Shown here: positions 24,954-35,400 of the stretch, in pieces | Layout: each line of letters starts with the position of its first letter | Position numbering within the stretch: the first letter of the stretch is position 1 | Origin: Panacagrimonas sp052386745 | Lineage (GTDB): Bacteria > Pseudomonadota > Gammaproteobacteria > Nevskiales > Nevskiaceae | Length of the DNA: 64,000 nt | NCBI GenBank assembly: GCA_052386745.1 | Contig: JBQTJW010000022.1 | Location: forward strand, 34,759 to 98,758 | Direction: 5' to 3' | Translations under genes and position numbers: made by a program | The notes under the pieces: model-generated | What the model saw: the letters and a program-made list of their open reading frames with translations, nothing else | The model's database searches: none | Told to the model about the DNA's origin: nothing

Positions 24954-26957
24954 ATGAAAAGCGACGTGGCGTGCCGTGCGGGCAGGGCGGGGCGGGAGGT
25001 GCTGCCCGCGTACCTGCCACTGGCCCTGGTGCTGCTGGTGGCGGCCGTGTGCTGCGACCTGGGCGGCCTGGACCACGCCGTGGCCGCGCATTTCTACGAT
25101 GCGACCCGCGGCGCGTTCCCCGCCCGCCACGCCTTCTGGGCCGAGGACGTGCTGCATCGCGGCGGCATCTGGCTGGTGGTGCTCACGGTGATCGCGGCGG
25201 GCGGTGTGCTGGCCGCCTCACTGCGGTATCCGCGGCTGCGGACCTGGCGGCGCGAGGCGGTGTTCGTGCTCGCGAGCATCGCCCTCACCACCGGCGCCGT
25301 GGCGCTGGTGAAGCAGTCCACCGACATCGATTGCCCCTGGGACGTGGCCGAATACGGCGGCGAGAACGCCTACGTGCACGTCTTCCAGGCCAAGGCGCCG
25401 GGCAGCGCGCGCAACCACTGCTTCCCCGGCGCGCATTCCTCGGGCGGGTTTTCGCTGATGGCCGTGGCCTTCGTGGTCGCGGTGCGGCGGCGCCAGCTCG
25501 CTCGGCAGGCCCTTGCTGCAAGCTTCCTGCTGGGCCTGGGCTATGCCGCCACGCAATGGGCGCGGGGCGCGCACTTTCCGTCGCACGACCTGTGGAGCGC
25601 GCTGGTGGCCTGGAGCGCGGCCTCGCTGCTGGCGCGCCGGATGCTGTTCCCGGCGACGGTGCGGGTGCCCGATCCGCGTGCCGTTTCCGCAGCGGCACTG
25701 GTCGGCGCGGTGCTGATGGCCGGCATTCTCCTGCAGCCCGGCGCGGTGCAGGCCGGGGCGCAGCCGCCCATCCGCGAGATCGCCTTTCGCGGCAACGAGG
25801 TCACCCTGCCGGAGGTGATGCTGCGCGAGATGTCCATTGCCCCCGGCCAGCCGGCCGACGAGGACGCCATCGAGGCCAGCCGTCAGGCGGTGCAGAACCT
25901 GGGGCTGTTCCGCAGCGTGGTGACTTCGCAGGAGCCGCTGGATGACGGCGTTCGCGTGATCTTCACCGTGCGCGAGAAGTGGTACCTGCTGCCGTACCCG
26001 CGGCTGTCGGCCAACACCGACGGGCAGAATTCCGTCGGCGCCGAACTGCGCTGGAACAACATCGGCGGGCGCAACCAGAGCCTGCGCGCGCTGGTCAGTA
26101 GCGCCGACCGCCAGGACGAGGGCCGCGGCCGGCAGCTCAGTTTCCTGGGCAGCTACCGCATTCCGTTCGTGTTCGATTCGCCCTACACGCTGGACCTGTC
26201 GGGTTCGCATGCCGCCACGCCCGTGGAATCGGAGATCACCGGCATGCCCGAATACGACGAGACCGTCGACGAGGCGAACGTGCTGCTCAGCCGCAAGTTC
26301 GGCATGTTCGGCTCCGCCAGCCAGGGCTGGAGCGCCGGCGGCGGCCTGCTGTGGCGGCGCGAGGACACCTCCGGCATCGGCGCGCCCGATCCCTACGGCG
26401 ACGCCTACGCGGTGCAGGCGCGCATGGGCTTCAAGAACGTGCAGGACCGCATCTTCAGCGAGACCGGCACACGGTTTTCCATCGGCCTGGAGACGGCCGA
26501 CCAGCACCTGCTGTCGGACTACAGCTACACGCGCGTGACGCTGGACTTCAAGCAGTCGCTGGCGCTCGGCAGCGTGCCGCACCAGACCTTCGAGTGGGGC
26601 GTGGAGGCCGGCAACGCCAACGGCGGCCCGCGCGACAAGAGCTGGGACTTCTCGCTGGGCGGCACCAACGGCCTGCGCGGCTACGAGCGCAACAGCTTCC
26701 AGGGCGATTTCTACTACCTGGTCAACGCCAGCTACCTGCGCCCGCTGTACTGGGACTGGCTGCGCCTGGTGGCGGGCGTGGAAGCCGGCAACGTCTACAA
26801 GGATGCCGACCAGATCAACACCGAGATCCGCTGGAGCTTCAACCTGGGCCTGCGCGTACGGCTCACGCAGCTGGTGAACGTGGAGTTCGAGGCTGGCATC
26901 GCCCTGCCAATGGACGACGACAGCGGCCGCATCTACGGCAGCCGCAACGGCTTCTAG
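24954..26957 (+). CDS. PAP2 phosphatase fused to POTRA/BamA-type outer-membrane beta-barrel
   Basis: One uninterrupted 667-codon frame holds two proteins normally separate. Residues 1-240 form a membrane PAP2 phosphatase of the COG3907 type. Several helices are present and the motifs are K-Q-S-T-D-I-D-C-P-W-D, C-F-P-G-A-H-S-S-G-G and A-R-G-A-H-F-P-S-H-D-L-W-S. Residues about 242-267 form a hydrophobic stretch ending A-V-Q-A, a good signal-peptidase site. A POTRA-like domain follows (IREIAFRGNEVTLPEVMLREM, about 272-345), then a surface-antigen barrel (G-T-N-G-L-R-G-Y-E-R, C-terminal ..RNGF ending in Phe). The first half would sit in the inner membrane and the second in the outer. An internal ATG at 25716 (codon 255) could also start the barrel part with its own signal peptide. 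A fusion by sequencing or assembly error is possible. Confidence 0.82.
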   Translation: MKSDVACRAGRAGREVLPAYLPLALVLLVAAVCCDLGGLDHAVAAHFYDATRGAFPARHAFWAEDVLHRGGIWLVVLTVIAAGGVLAASLRYPRLRTWRREAVFVLASIALTTGAVALVKQSTDIDCPWDVAEYGGENAYVHVFQAKAPGSARNHCFPGAHSSGGFSLMAVAFVVAVRRRQLARQALAASFLLGLGYAATQWARGAHFPSHDLWSALVAWSAASLLARRMLFPATVRVPDPRAVSAAALVGAVLMAGILLQPGAVQAGAQPPIREIAFRGNEVTLPEVMLREMSIAPGQPADEDAIEASRQAVQNLGLFRSVVTSQEPLDDGVRVIFTVREKWYLLPYPRLSANTDGQNSVGAELRWNNIGGRNQSLRALVSSADRQDEGRGRQLSFLGSYRIPFVFDSPYTLDLSGSHAATPVESEITGMPEYDETVDEANVLLSRKFGMFGSASQGWSAGGGLLWRREDTSGIGAPDPYGDAYAVQARMGFKNVQDRIFSETGTRFSIGLETADQHLLSDYSYTRVTLDFKQSLALGSVPHQTFEWGVEAGNANGGPRDKSWDFSLGGTNGLRGYERNSFQGDFYYLVNASYLRPLYWDWLRLVAGVEAGNVYKDADQINTEIRWSFNLGLRVRLTQLVNVEFEAGIALPMDDDSGRIYGSRNGF

Positions 26958-27045
26958 GAGTTGCACCGGGCTGACGGCCGGCGGGTCATCCACTACGCTT
27001 CAGGCTTTCGCCGCGCGGGCGAGCGGCCTGATCACAAGCGCAGGA

Positions 27046-29433
27046 ATGATGAGAAGAATTCGGGGATTGCGCCGACTGGCGATGGGCAGCGTCATCGCAT
27101 CGGCCCTGATGCTGGCACTGGCGTGCAGCGGCGTGACCACCTTCACAGAGACGCCGCCGCCGATGGCGCCCCGGCAGACCGTGCACTACCAGCAGGACGT
27201 GCAGCCGATCTTCGACAGCAAGTGTGTGGCCTGCCATTCCTGCAACGACGCGCCGTGCCAGCTCAAGCTTTCGAGCTGGGATGGGGTCGAGCGCGGCGCC
27301 TCCAAGCTCAAGGTGTACAGCGCCTTCCGCGACAAGGACCAGGCGCCCACGCGGCTGGGGACGGATGCACTCGGCGTGGAGCAGTGGCGGCAGAAGGGGT
27401 TCTTCTCCACCCGCTTCGCGCCCGAGGACGAGGAGACGCAGCCGCTGCATGCCTCGCTGATCCACAGCATGGTGGAACTGGGCCACCAGCAGAAGTGGGC
27501 GCCCAACTCGCGCCTGCCCGAAACCATCGAACTGGGCCGCGAGCGAAGCAACCAGTGTCCCAGCATGGACGAGTTCGAGGACTACGCCGAGGACCGCCCC
27601 GACCAGGGCATGCCCTGGGCCATGACCGGCCTCACCGACCGCGAATACCGCACGCTCACCACCTGGGTGGCCGAGGGCAGCGTCGTCGAGCCGTCACCGA
27701 TCCGGCCCACGTCGAAGGAACTGGCGGCCGTCGAACGCTGGGAGACCTATCTCAACCGTGGCGGCCCGCGCGAGCGCCTGGTGGCGCGCTACCTGTTCGA
27801 GCACCTCTTCCTGGCGCACCTGCATTTCTCGGACGAGGGCAGCCCACACTTCTTCGAACTGGTCCGCTCCCGGACCCCGTCCGGGCAGGACCTGATCCCG
27901 GTCACCACCGCCCGGCCCAATGACGACGCCCGCGGCATCGTCTATTACCGGTTCCGGCTGATCACCGAGACCATCGTCGAGAAGACCCACATCACCTACG
28001 CCCTGAACGAGCAGCGGCTCCGGCGCTACGACGAGCTGTTCTTCGGCGGCGACTGGACCGCGTCCGACACGGACCTGCCCGGCTATACGGCGGCCGACCG
28101 CGCCAACGCCTTCGCCACGTTCGCGGCCATTCCGGCGCGCTCGCGCTACCGGTTCATGCTGGACAACGCCGAGTATTTCGTCCGCAGCTTCATCCGCGGG
28201 CCGGTGTGCAGCGGGCAGATCGCCACGTCCGTGATCCGCGACCAGTTCTGGGTGATGTTCGAGAACCCCGCGACCGAGCGCTACGTGAACAGCGCCACCT
28301 ACCGTCTCCAGGCCACGCCCCTGCTCGGTGTGCCGGGGCAGGATACGGCGCTGATCGAGATCAAGGAGGAGTGGGACCGGTATCGCGGCCAGCGCAACGG
28401 GTACACCGCGCTGCGGCAGACCGAGTACGCCAGGGACGAACCCGAAGGCCCCGACCTGGACGACCTCTGGGACGGTGACGGCCGCAACCACGACGCCCTG
28501 CTCACCGTGTTCCGCCACCACGACAACGCGGCGGTGGAGCGGGGCCTGATCGGGGCCATCCCCGAGACCCTGTGGGTATTCGACTACCCGTTGCTGGAGC
28601 GCAGCTACTACCAGCTGGTGGTCAACTTCAACGTGTTCGGCAGCCTCTCGCACCAGCTCCAGACGCGGCTGTATTTCGACCTCATCCGAAACGAGGCCGA
28701 GTACAACTTCCTGCGCTTCCTGCCCCCCGCGGACCGCGACCGGCTGCGGCGCCAGTGGTACGCGCGCAAGGGCAAGCAGAAGCTGTTCACGACCTACGCT
28801 GCGCCCGACGAGTCCGTGCCCACGCAGGTGCGCTATGCGACGGACGACAGCAAGACGGAGTTCGCGACCCTGGTCTTCAGCCACCTGCGCAAGGTCATGG
28901 GGCCGCCCGACGTGATCAACCGCTGCGCCGAGGCGGACTGCCAGGTTCCCACGCACAGCGAGAGCATGAGGCAGGCCAACCGCGCGCTGCGGCTGCTGGC
29001 CGAGGCGCCCGCCGACGCCTTCCCCTTCATCACGCGAATGCCCGAGCTGAGCTACCTGCGCGTGACCGTGCCCGACGGCGAACCGCTGGTGTACTCGCTG
29101 GTGCACAACCGCGCGCACAGCAGCGTGGCCTTCCTGATCGGCGAAGAACGCCGCCTGGAGCCCGACAAGGACACGCTGACCATCCATCCCGGCCCGCTGG
29201 GGAGCTATCCGAACTTCATCTTCGACGTGCGGCTGGCGGACCTCGTGCCCTTGGTCTCCCGCATGCTGATGGTGACGACCGACGAGCAGATGCAAGCCGT
29301 GGCGCAGACCTGGGGCGTGCGGCGGACCCACCCCGATTTCTGGACGGTGTTCCACGACCTCACGCGCTACGTGCAGCGCACCCGGCCGATCGAAGCTGCG
29401 CTGTTCGACCTTAGCCGCTACGACAACTTGTGA
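27046..29433 (+). CDS. cti: Fatty acid cis/trans isomerase (Cti)
   Basis: A 795-residue periplasmic haem protein that converts cis-unsaturated acyl chains of membrane phospholipids to trans, lowering fluidity after solvent or heat shock. It has an N-terminal hydrophobic leader with a possible lipobox-like L-A-C. A single c-type haem motif C-V-A-C-H lies near residues 60-64, followed by the long Cti domain (KVYSAFRDKDQAPTRLGTDALG, WVMFENPATERYVNSATYRLQ). Length is normal. Two ATG codons are adjacent (27046, 27049); AGGA sits just before the first, which favours the second slightly. It is 88 bases after the PAP2-barrel gene. Confidence 0.93.
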   Translation: MMRRIRGLRRLAMGSVIASALMLALACSGVTTFTETPPPMAPRQTVHYQQDVQPIFDSKCVACHSCNDAPCQLKLSSWDGVERGASKLKVYSAFRDKDQAPTRLGTDALGVEQWRQKGFFSTRFAPEDEETQPLHASLIHSMVELGHQQKWAPNSRLPETIELGRERSNQCPSMDEFEDYAEDRPDQGMPWAMTGLTDREYRTLTTWVAEGSVVEPSPIRPTSKELAAVERWETYLNRGGPRERLVARYLFEHLFLAHLHFSDEGSPHFFELVRSRTPSGQDLIPVTTARPNDDARGIVYYRFRLITETIVEKTHITYALNEQRLRRYDELFFGGDWTASDTDLPGYTAADRANAFATFAAIPARSRYRFMLDNAEYFVRSFIRGPVCSGQIATSVIRDQFWVMFENPATERYVNSATYRLQATPLLGVPGQDTALIEIKEEWDRYRGQRNGYTALRQTEYARDEPEGPDLDDLWDGDGRNHDALLTVFRHHDNAAVERGLIGAIPETLWVFDYPLLERSYYQLVVNFNVFGSLSHQLQTRLYFDLIRNEAEYNFLRFLPPADRDRLRRQWYARKGKQKLFTTYAAPDESVPTQVRYATDDSKTEFATLVFSHLRKVMGPPDVINRCAEADCQVPTHSESMRQANRALRLLAEAPADAFPFITRMPELSYLRVTVPDGEPLVYSLVHNRAHSSVAFLIGEERRLEPDKDTLTIHPGPLGSYPNFIFDVRLADLVPLVSRMLMVTTDEQMQAVAQTWGVRRTHPDFWTVFHDLTRYVQRTRPIEAALFDLSRYDNL

Positions 29434-29497
29434 GACGAGCCTCAGGCTGGGGTCAGCAGAACCTGCGCCGCGTCGGCACTCCCTGCGGTGCCTGCCG

Positions 29498-32400
29498 TCA
29501 CGGCGCCTTTACTTCCAGGCTCGCGCCCGCTGAACGGGCGGTGAGGTCGCGCCGGTACAGGCCCTCGCCGAAGGCCGGCGGCACGGTGAACGTGCCGGCA
29601 TTCGTTGCCTTGATGCGGTAGACGATCTCGCGCACGTCGGGGCCCAGCGACACGTAGAACACGTTGCGGTCCTCGCGGAAGTCGGCGTACGCCACCGGCG
29701 CGCTGGTGCCGGCCTGGCAGACGGGGCAGGCCCAGGTCGGCGCACCGTCGGGCGCGTCGTCCGGCATGTCTTCGGGCGCGTCTTCGCCGTCGGGCGATGC
29801 GGCTTCCGCGGCCTGGTTGTCCGGCGAAGCCTGTCCGGCCTGGGTTTGCGCGGAGCTCGGGGGCACCACCAGCTCGAAGCCGCCGGGCAGCAGGTCCACC
29901 AGCGCGACGTTGGCGTAGCGGTCCTTGCCCAGCGCGCGGAACTTCAGGTGCACGCTGAGTTCCTCGCCCTGCCGGACCTCGCTCGCCGGCTTGCCGCTGG
30001 CGTCGGTGTACTCGCGAAGTATCTCGAAGCCCTGGCGCACCGCGTCCTTCGGTGGCGCCAGGTCGAAACCGCTCTGTGCGATCACCGCGAAGGCCGGCAG
30101 CTCGGACGGGTTGCCGAAGCGCAGGGTGGTGGCATCGGCACCGAAGTCCGCCTTCGGGAACAGGCCCTCCGGCACGGCCAGCGGCTGCGCCGCGCCTTGA
30201 CCCGACACCGCGGCCAGCGACAGCTTCCCGGCCGCCTGCGGGCCCGCAACGCTGGCGTAGGCATCCAGCGCCAGCAACGTGGTGGCAGCGGACAGCGAGT
30301 GGTACTGGTTGCCGGTGATGCGCGTCACCAGGCGATCGACGAAATCCGCCGGCAGCTTCTGCAGCACCTCGGGGAAGTGGCGGGCCGCGAGGTACAGCTG
30401 CTCGGCGTCCGTGGTCATGGCGTCGTGCCAAGTGGCGGCGCCGCGTTGGGCTTTCCAGTTGAGCCCCGCGAACAGCTCGGAGGCCTCGCGATCCTGCTTC
30501 ATCAGCTTCATGCCGGCCGCCAGGTACGCGGTGGCGATGTCGGTACGCCACAGTTCCTTGTAGCGCGTCTCCAGGCGCTCGCGCAGGCGGCTGGCCTCGC
30601 TGCCCAGGGTCTGGCCCTGGCGCGTGAGCAGGTACAGCGCGTAGGCACCGTTGCGGTCCTGGTCCAGCGAATCGCCATCGCGCGCGGCGAGCGCGTGCAG
30701 GTACTCGTTGCCCTGCCTGAGCAGGTCGCGCGGCACCGCAAGGCCACGCTCGCCGGCCTCGACCAGCACGTGCTGCGCGTACACCGAGACAAACTCCTGC
30801 GTATCGAATCCTCCGGGCCAGTAGCGGTACGCACCGTCCGGGTTCTGGCGCGCACGCAGCTCGCCGACGAGGCCGGACAGGCTCGCGGCCTTGACGGCCT
30901 TGTCGGCCTTGATGGTTCCGAACTCCGGCCGCTTCGCCAGCACGATGGCCGGCATCGCCTGGCTCACCAGCTGCTCGGTGCAGGAGTACGGGTAGTGGCC
31001 GAGGTAGGCCATGAAACCGCGCGCCAGTCCCAGCGGCAGCGCGGAGATGCCCGCCTCCTGCTCGCGGTACTGCGGGAACAGGCGCCGCGGCACGGCGAGG
31101 TCCAGGCTGGCGCCGGGCTTCACCACGCCGGCAAGCAGGGTGGTCTGGTAGGGGACGGCGGGCCGCACGGACAGGTTCACGCTGCGCCGCGCGCTGCGCG
31201 CCCCGAGCGTGGCGGTGAACTTCAGCGCGGTGTCGCCGAGCGCCTGCGTCGCCTTGAGCTGGAAGCGCAGCGAGGACTCGCGCCCTTCGCCGACGGTTAG
31301 CGTCTGCTCCGCGGGGCCGATCACCTCCACGCCCTGGCCGGCGTCCAGCTTCAGCGCCACCCTGGCGTCCGGCCCCGAGCCCTCGGCCTGGTTCGACACG
31401 CCCAGGCTGACGTCGAAGCGGTCGCCCGGCGCCACGAACGTAGGCGCGTTGGGCGAAAGCACGAAGTCGCCGCGCACCAGGGTGGCGCCCTCGAACACGC
31501 CGATGGCCTCGGCCGACACCGCCAGCGCCATCACGCGCAAGCGGCCGTTGAAATGGTCGGGCACGGTGTAGCTGAGCGTGCGCTCGGCGGCGTCGGCCTC
31601 CACGATGCCCGACCAGTAGGCCACCGGCGCTTCGTTGCGGCGCTTGAACGGGTTCAGGTGCCGGGCCAGCAGGCCGTCGGCATCGCCGCCGGGGGCCGAC
31701 TGCATCATGGCCGCGCGGAACTCGGGCAGGATCAGGTCGAGAATCTGCACCGTGCCCACGTCCAGGCTCTTCTTCTGGAACAGGAAGCTCACCGGGTCCG
31801 GCGTCTGGTAGCGCGCCACCTGCAGGATGCCCTCGTCCACCGCGAAGAGCACCAGCCTGGATGGTCGGCTGCTGCGGTAGCGGAAGGTCGCCGTCTCACC
31901 GGGCTTGACCCGCGCGGGCAGGGCAACCTCCACACGGCTGCGGCGCGCATCCACGTTGATGGAGAACGGCGCCACGCCGTAGCTCAGCGGGCTGGTGTAG
32001 ATCTCCGGCGAGCCCGGGTCGCGCACGAAACTCACGCTGACGTAGGCGTTGCCTTCCAGCTCCCGGGGCAGGGTGATGCGCTGGGTGCTGGCGGTGGTCT
32101 CGGCGCGGAACCATTTCCAGGCGTAGACCTTGTCGCGCTCGATGGTGATGAGCCCGGCGCCGGTGTACGGCGCCTTCACCTGAAGCTCGATCTCCTCGCC
32201 CGGCGCGTAGTCCTTCTTGGACAGCGCCAGTTGCAGCTCCGCGTTCTTTTCCAGGCGCGCGGACAGGTTGGTGTCGCCGGCCACGGTGTAGTCGAGGCGC
32301 GCGAGCGCCTGGCCCGCGCCGTCCAGCACCAGGTAGGCAAAGCTGCCGGGCTGGGCCGAATCCAGTTCCAGCTTTTGGCCGGCGGCGGGAATGGTGAGCG

Positions 32401-35400
32401 GGCGATCGCCAAGCTCCACCTCGCGCCGGCGCGATTCGTACTTGAAGGTGCCGTTGTTCTGCTTCACCAGGGTGGAGACGTACTTCACCTCGATGCGCTT
32501 CAGGTGCAGGTCGCGCGCCTCGGTCCTGGCGAGCTTCGGGTCGATGGCGATGAGCTGCGCCGAACGCGCCGCGCCCTTGCCGACATAGCCCAGGTCGCCG
32601 TCCGGCTTCACGCCCACCAGGAAGGGCATGTTCGACACCAGCTGCGTGACTTCCGCCGCCACGCCGCGCCCGCCCTCGGCCTCGAAACCCTGCGCGACCA
32701 GCTGCAGGCGGTAGGTGGCCTTGGCAAAGCGGTTGAGGCGCAGGTCGATCTGCGCGGCGCCGTGGTCGTCGGTGCGCGTTTCGGCCAGCTCGTCGGTGAA
32801 GCCTTCGCGCGCGGCCTGCGGGTCGGAGAACTGGAAGTCCGGATACTGCGCAAAGCGCGGGACGCTGGGCGTGAGCCGCAGCGTGGCGGTGACGCGGCGC
32901 CCCTGGGCCGGCGCGCCGAACAGGTTCTGCAGGTCGATGCGCGCGGCGAGGTCATCGGGCGACACCCAGCCCTGCGCCACCTCGCGGGACAGGTGTGCGC
33001 TCATCTTCAGGCGGTCGGGCTCGAAGTCGCGCACCAGCACCGTGACCGAGCCCACCAGGTCGTTGCGGTACTGGTCCTTGACGATGGACAGGCTGAACGT
33101 CCAGGTGCCGGTGGGCGAGGCCGGCTGCGTGAGCTGGCGGATGTCCTCGAACCCGGCCGCCGACAGCGGCAGGCGTTCCTTGCGCACGGTCTGACCGCGC
33201 GGATCGGTGACTTCCAGCAGCAGCGGCAGCCCCTTGGGCAGCGCGCGCCAGTCCTGGGTGCGCACGATGGCGCCGATGCGGATCTCCTCGCCCGGCCGGT
33301 ACACGCCGCGGTCGGAGAACAGGTAGGCGCTGAGCGCGTTGCGGTCGGCGCTGTTGGCCACGCCGCCGACGTCGAAGCGCGACAGGTCTAGGTCGCGTAT
33401 GCGGTAGTCGATGGGCAGGAAGCTGGTGTCGCCGTCCTTGCGCGCCAGGAACATCACCGGCTGCTGCTCACGGGTGAAATCCTTGAGCACGGGAAAGCGC
33501 GCGTGGCCGTCGGCGTCGGTGGTGCGTTCCAGCACCGGCAGGCCGTTGCGGCCGATCACTTCCAGCTGCACGCCCTCCACCGGCCGCCCGCTGTGGATGG
33601 ACTGCACGAACAGCTCCTGCGAGCCATCCAGGTTGCGCTTCACCAGCAGGCCCAGATCGGTCACCACGATCAGCCGCTTGTCGGTCACCGGCGCGTCAAA
33701 AGTTCCACCCCACTCGTTGGTCTGCGGCGTTCCCACGGCGCGGTTGTGGTCGGCGTCCCAGGCCTGGAGCCTGAGCAGGAAGATGCCGCGGCGATCGCTG
33801 GCCTCGTCCTTGAGATAGGGCGCGAGGTCCAGCGCGGTGTAGGCCGGCTTGCCCGGTTCCAGGCGCGGCAGGCGCTCGGTCCGGGTGAAGCGTTCGGACA
33901 GGCTGTCCTCGTTCATGCTCCAGTTGTTGAACTCGGGCCTGGCGAAGTCCCCGCGGGTCTGCGTCACCAGGTGCTGGAGCTGCCTGGGCAGCAGGCGCGC
34001 CACTTCCACCTTCATGGCCGGCACGTCGCGCGACACCACGTTGACCAGCTTGGGCCCGGACAGCGCCAGCAGCGCGCCGGGCGAGACCACGCGCAGCTCG
34101 CGCGGGTACTCGGGCACGGGCAGGACGCGTTCCAGCGACTGCGCCAGCCGGTAGCCGCCGAACGAGGTCAGGCCCTTGTCCAGCCGCAGGTAGACGTAGC
34201 GCCCGGGTTCGGCGGTGTAGCGGAAGGAGTGCAGTTCGCGCGTGTCGCGCTCGCCGGGCACCGGCCTGAGCTCCAGCGGCGCTGACTGCTCGACGACGCG
34301 GTTGTCCACGCCGCCGCTCCAGTCGTAGGGCTTGCCGGGATGGTCCTGCGCGAACGCCTTCTGCGTCTCCGGGTCCGGGTGCCTGGCCGGCAGCAGCCAG
34401 GCCTTGAGTCGCGGCGGCGTGTCCTTTTCCGGCACGGGAAAGTTGAATTCGAGCACCGCGACCTGCTGCGGCTCGTTGTTCTCGTCGCGGGCAATGTCCA
34501 GCTTGAGCGCACTCACCGCGAGCGAGTCGCGGCCGGGCACCTTCACCTCGGATTTCAGCGCGTCCTGTGTGCGGTTGCCGCCGCGGTCGGACTGCACGCC
34601 GTCGTCGACCACGAACGCGAGGCGGCCTTCTTTCTCAGGCACCTTGAGCGCCTCGGAACTCACGTAGGCTTCGAGCCTGAGCTTGTCGTAGGTGACACGG
34701 TGCGCGATCTCGCCCAGCTCGTTTTCCTTGCCATCGGCAATCTTGTCGAACAATTTCAGGCTGATGCGTTTCTCCAGGTCGGATGCGTCCACCGGGTGGC
34801 TGAAAGCCAGCGTCAGCACGGCCTTCTTGCTGTCCGCCACCTGCGGGTCCTGGCTGAACTCCACGCCCTTCACCTGCGCGACGAACGCCGGCGAGGTGAA
34901 CTCGAAGCCGTCGCGGTCCAGCCGCAGGTGATCGGCGATCAATGGCTTGCGCGCGAATTCCACCTCGAAGGCCTGGCCCACGGGCCAGTCCGTGGCGGGC
35001 TCGAAGGCCAGCGTGCGATCGTTCAGCCAGCGCCACTGGCCGGGATGCGCGGGGCTGAGTTGCACCCGCCGCTGCGCGGGGTCGAGCACCTTGCCGGCCA
35101 TGTCCAGCGGCGCGGCGGATTCGGAAAACGTCACCGTCAGCGGATTGGGTTTGCCGGGTGGATCGCACTCGTAGCAGGTGCGCCCGGGGGCGGTGACTTC
35201 AAAGGTGACGAGCTGCGGCTTGGGCAGGTTCTGGTACCAGCGCCAGGCGCCGGCTCCTCCCGCCAGGACCGCGAGGACCAGCGCCAGGACGCCAAAGCTG
35301 CGCCCGGGGCGCTCGCGAAAACCCGCGCGCAGCCCGGTGATCGTGGCTATGCATTTCGACCTGAGCCATCGCATCCAGCCCGGCGCGTGCCATTCCAGCG

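Noticed and set aside
29846..31300. Long open frames antisense to the A2M, Bat, urease and porin genes (several of 300-1100 codons)
   Set aside because: They mirror high-GC genes on the other strand, have low-complexity Arg/Gln/His/Gly-rich translations, and no family motifs or start signals.
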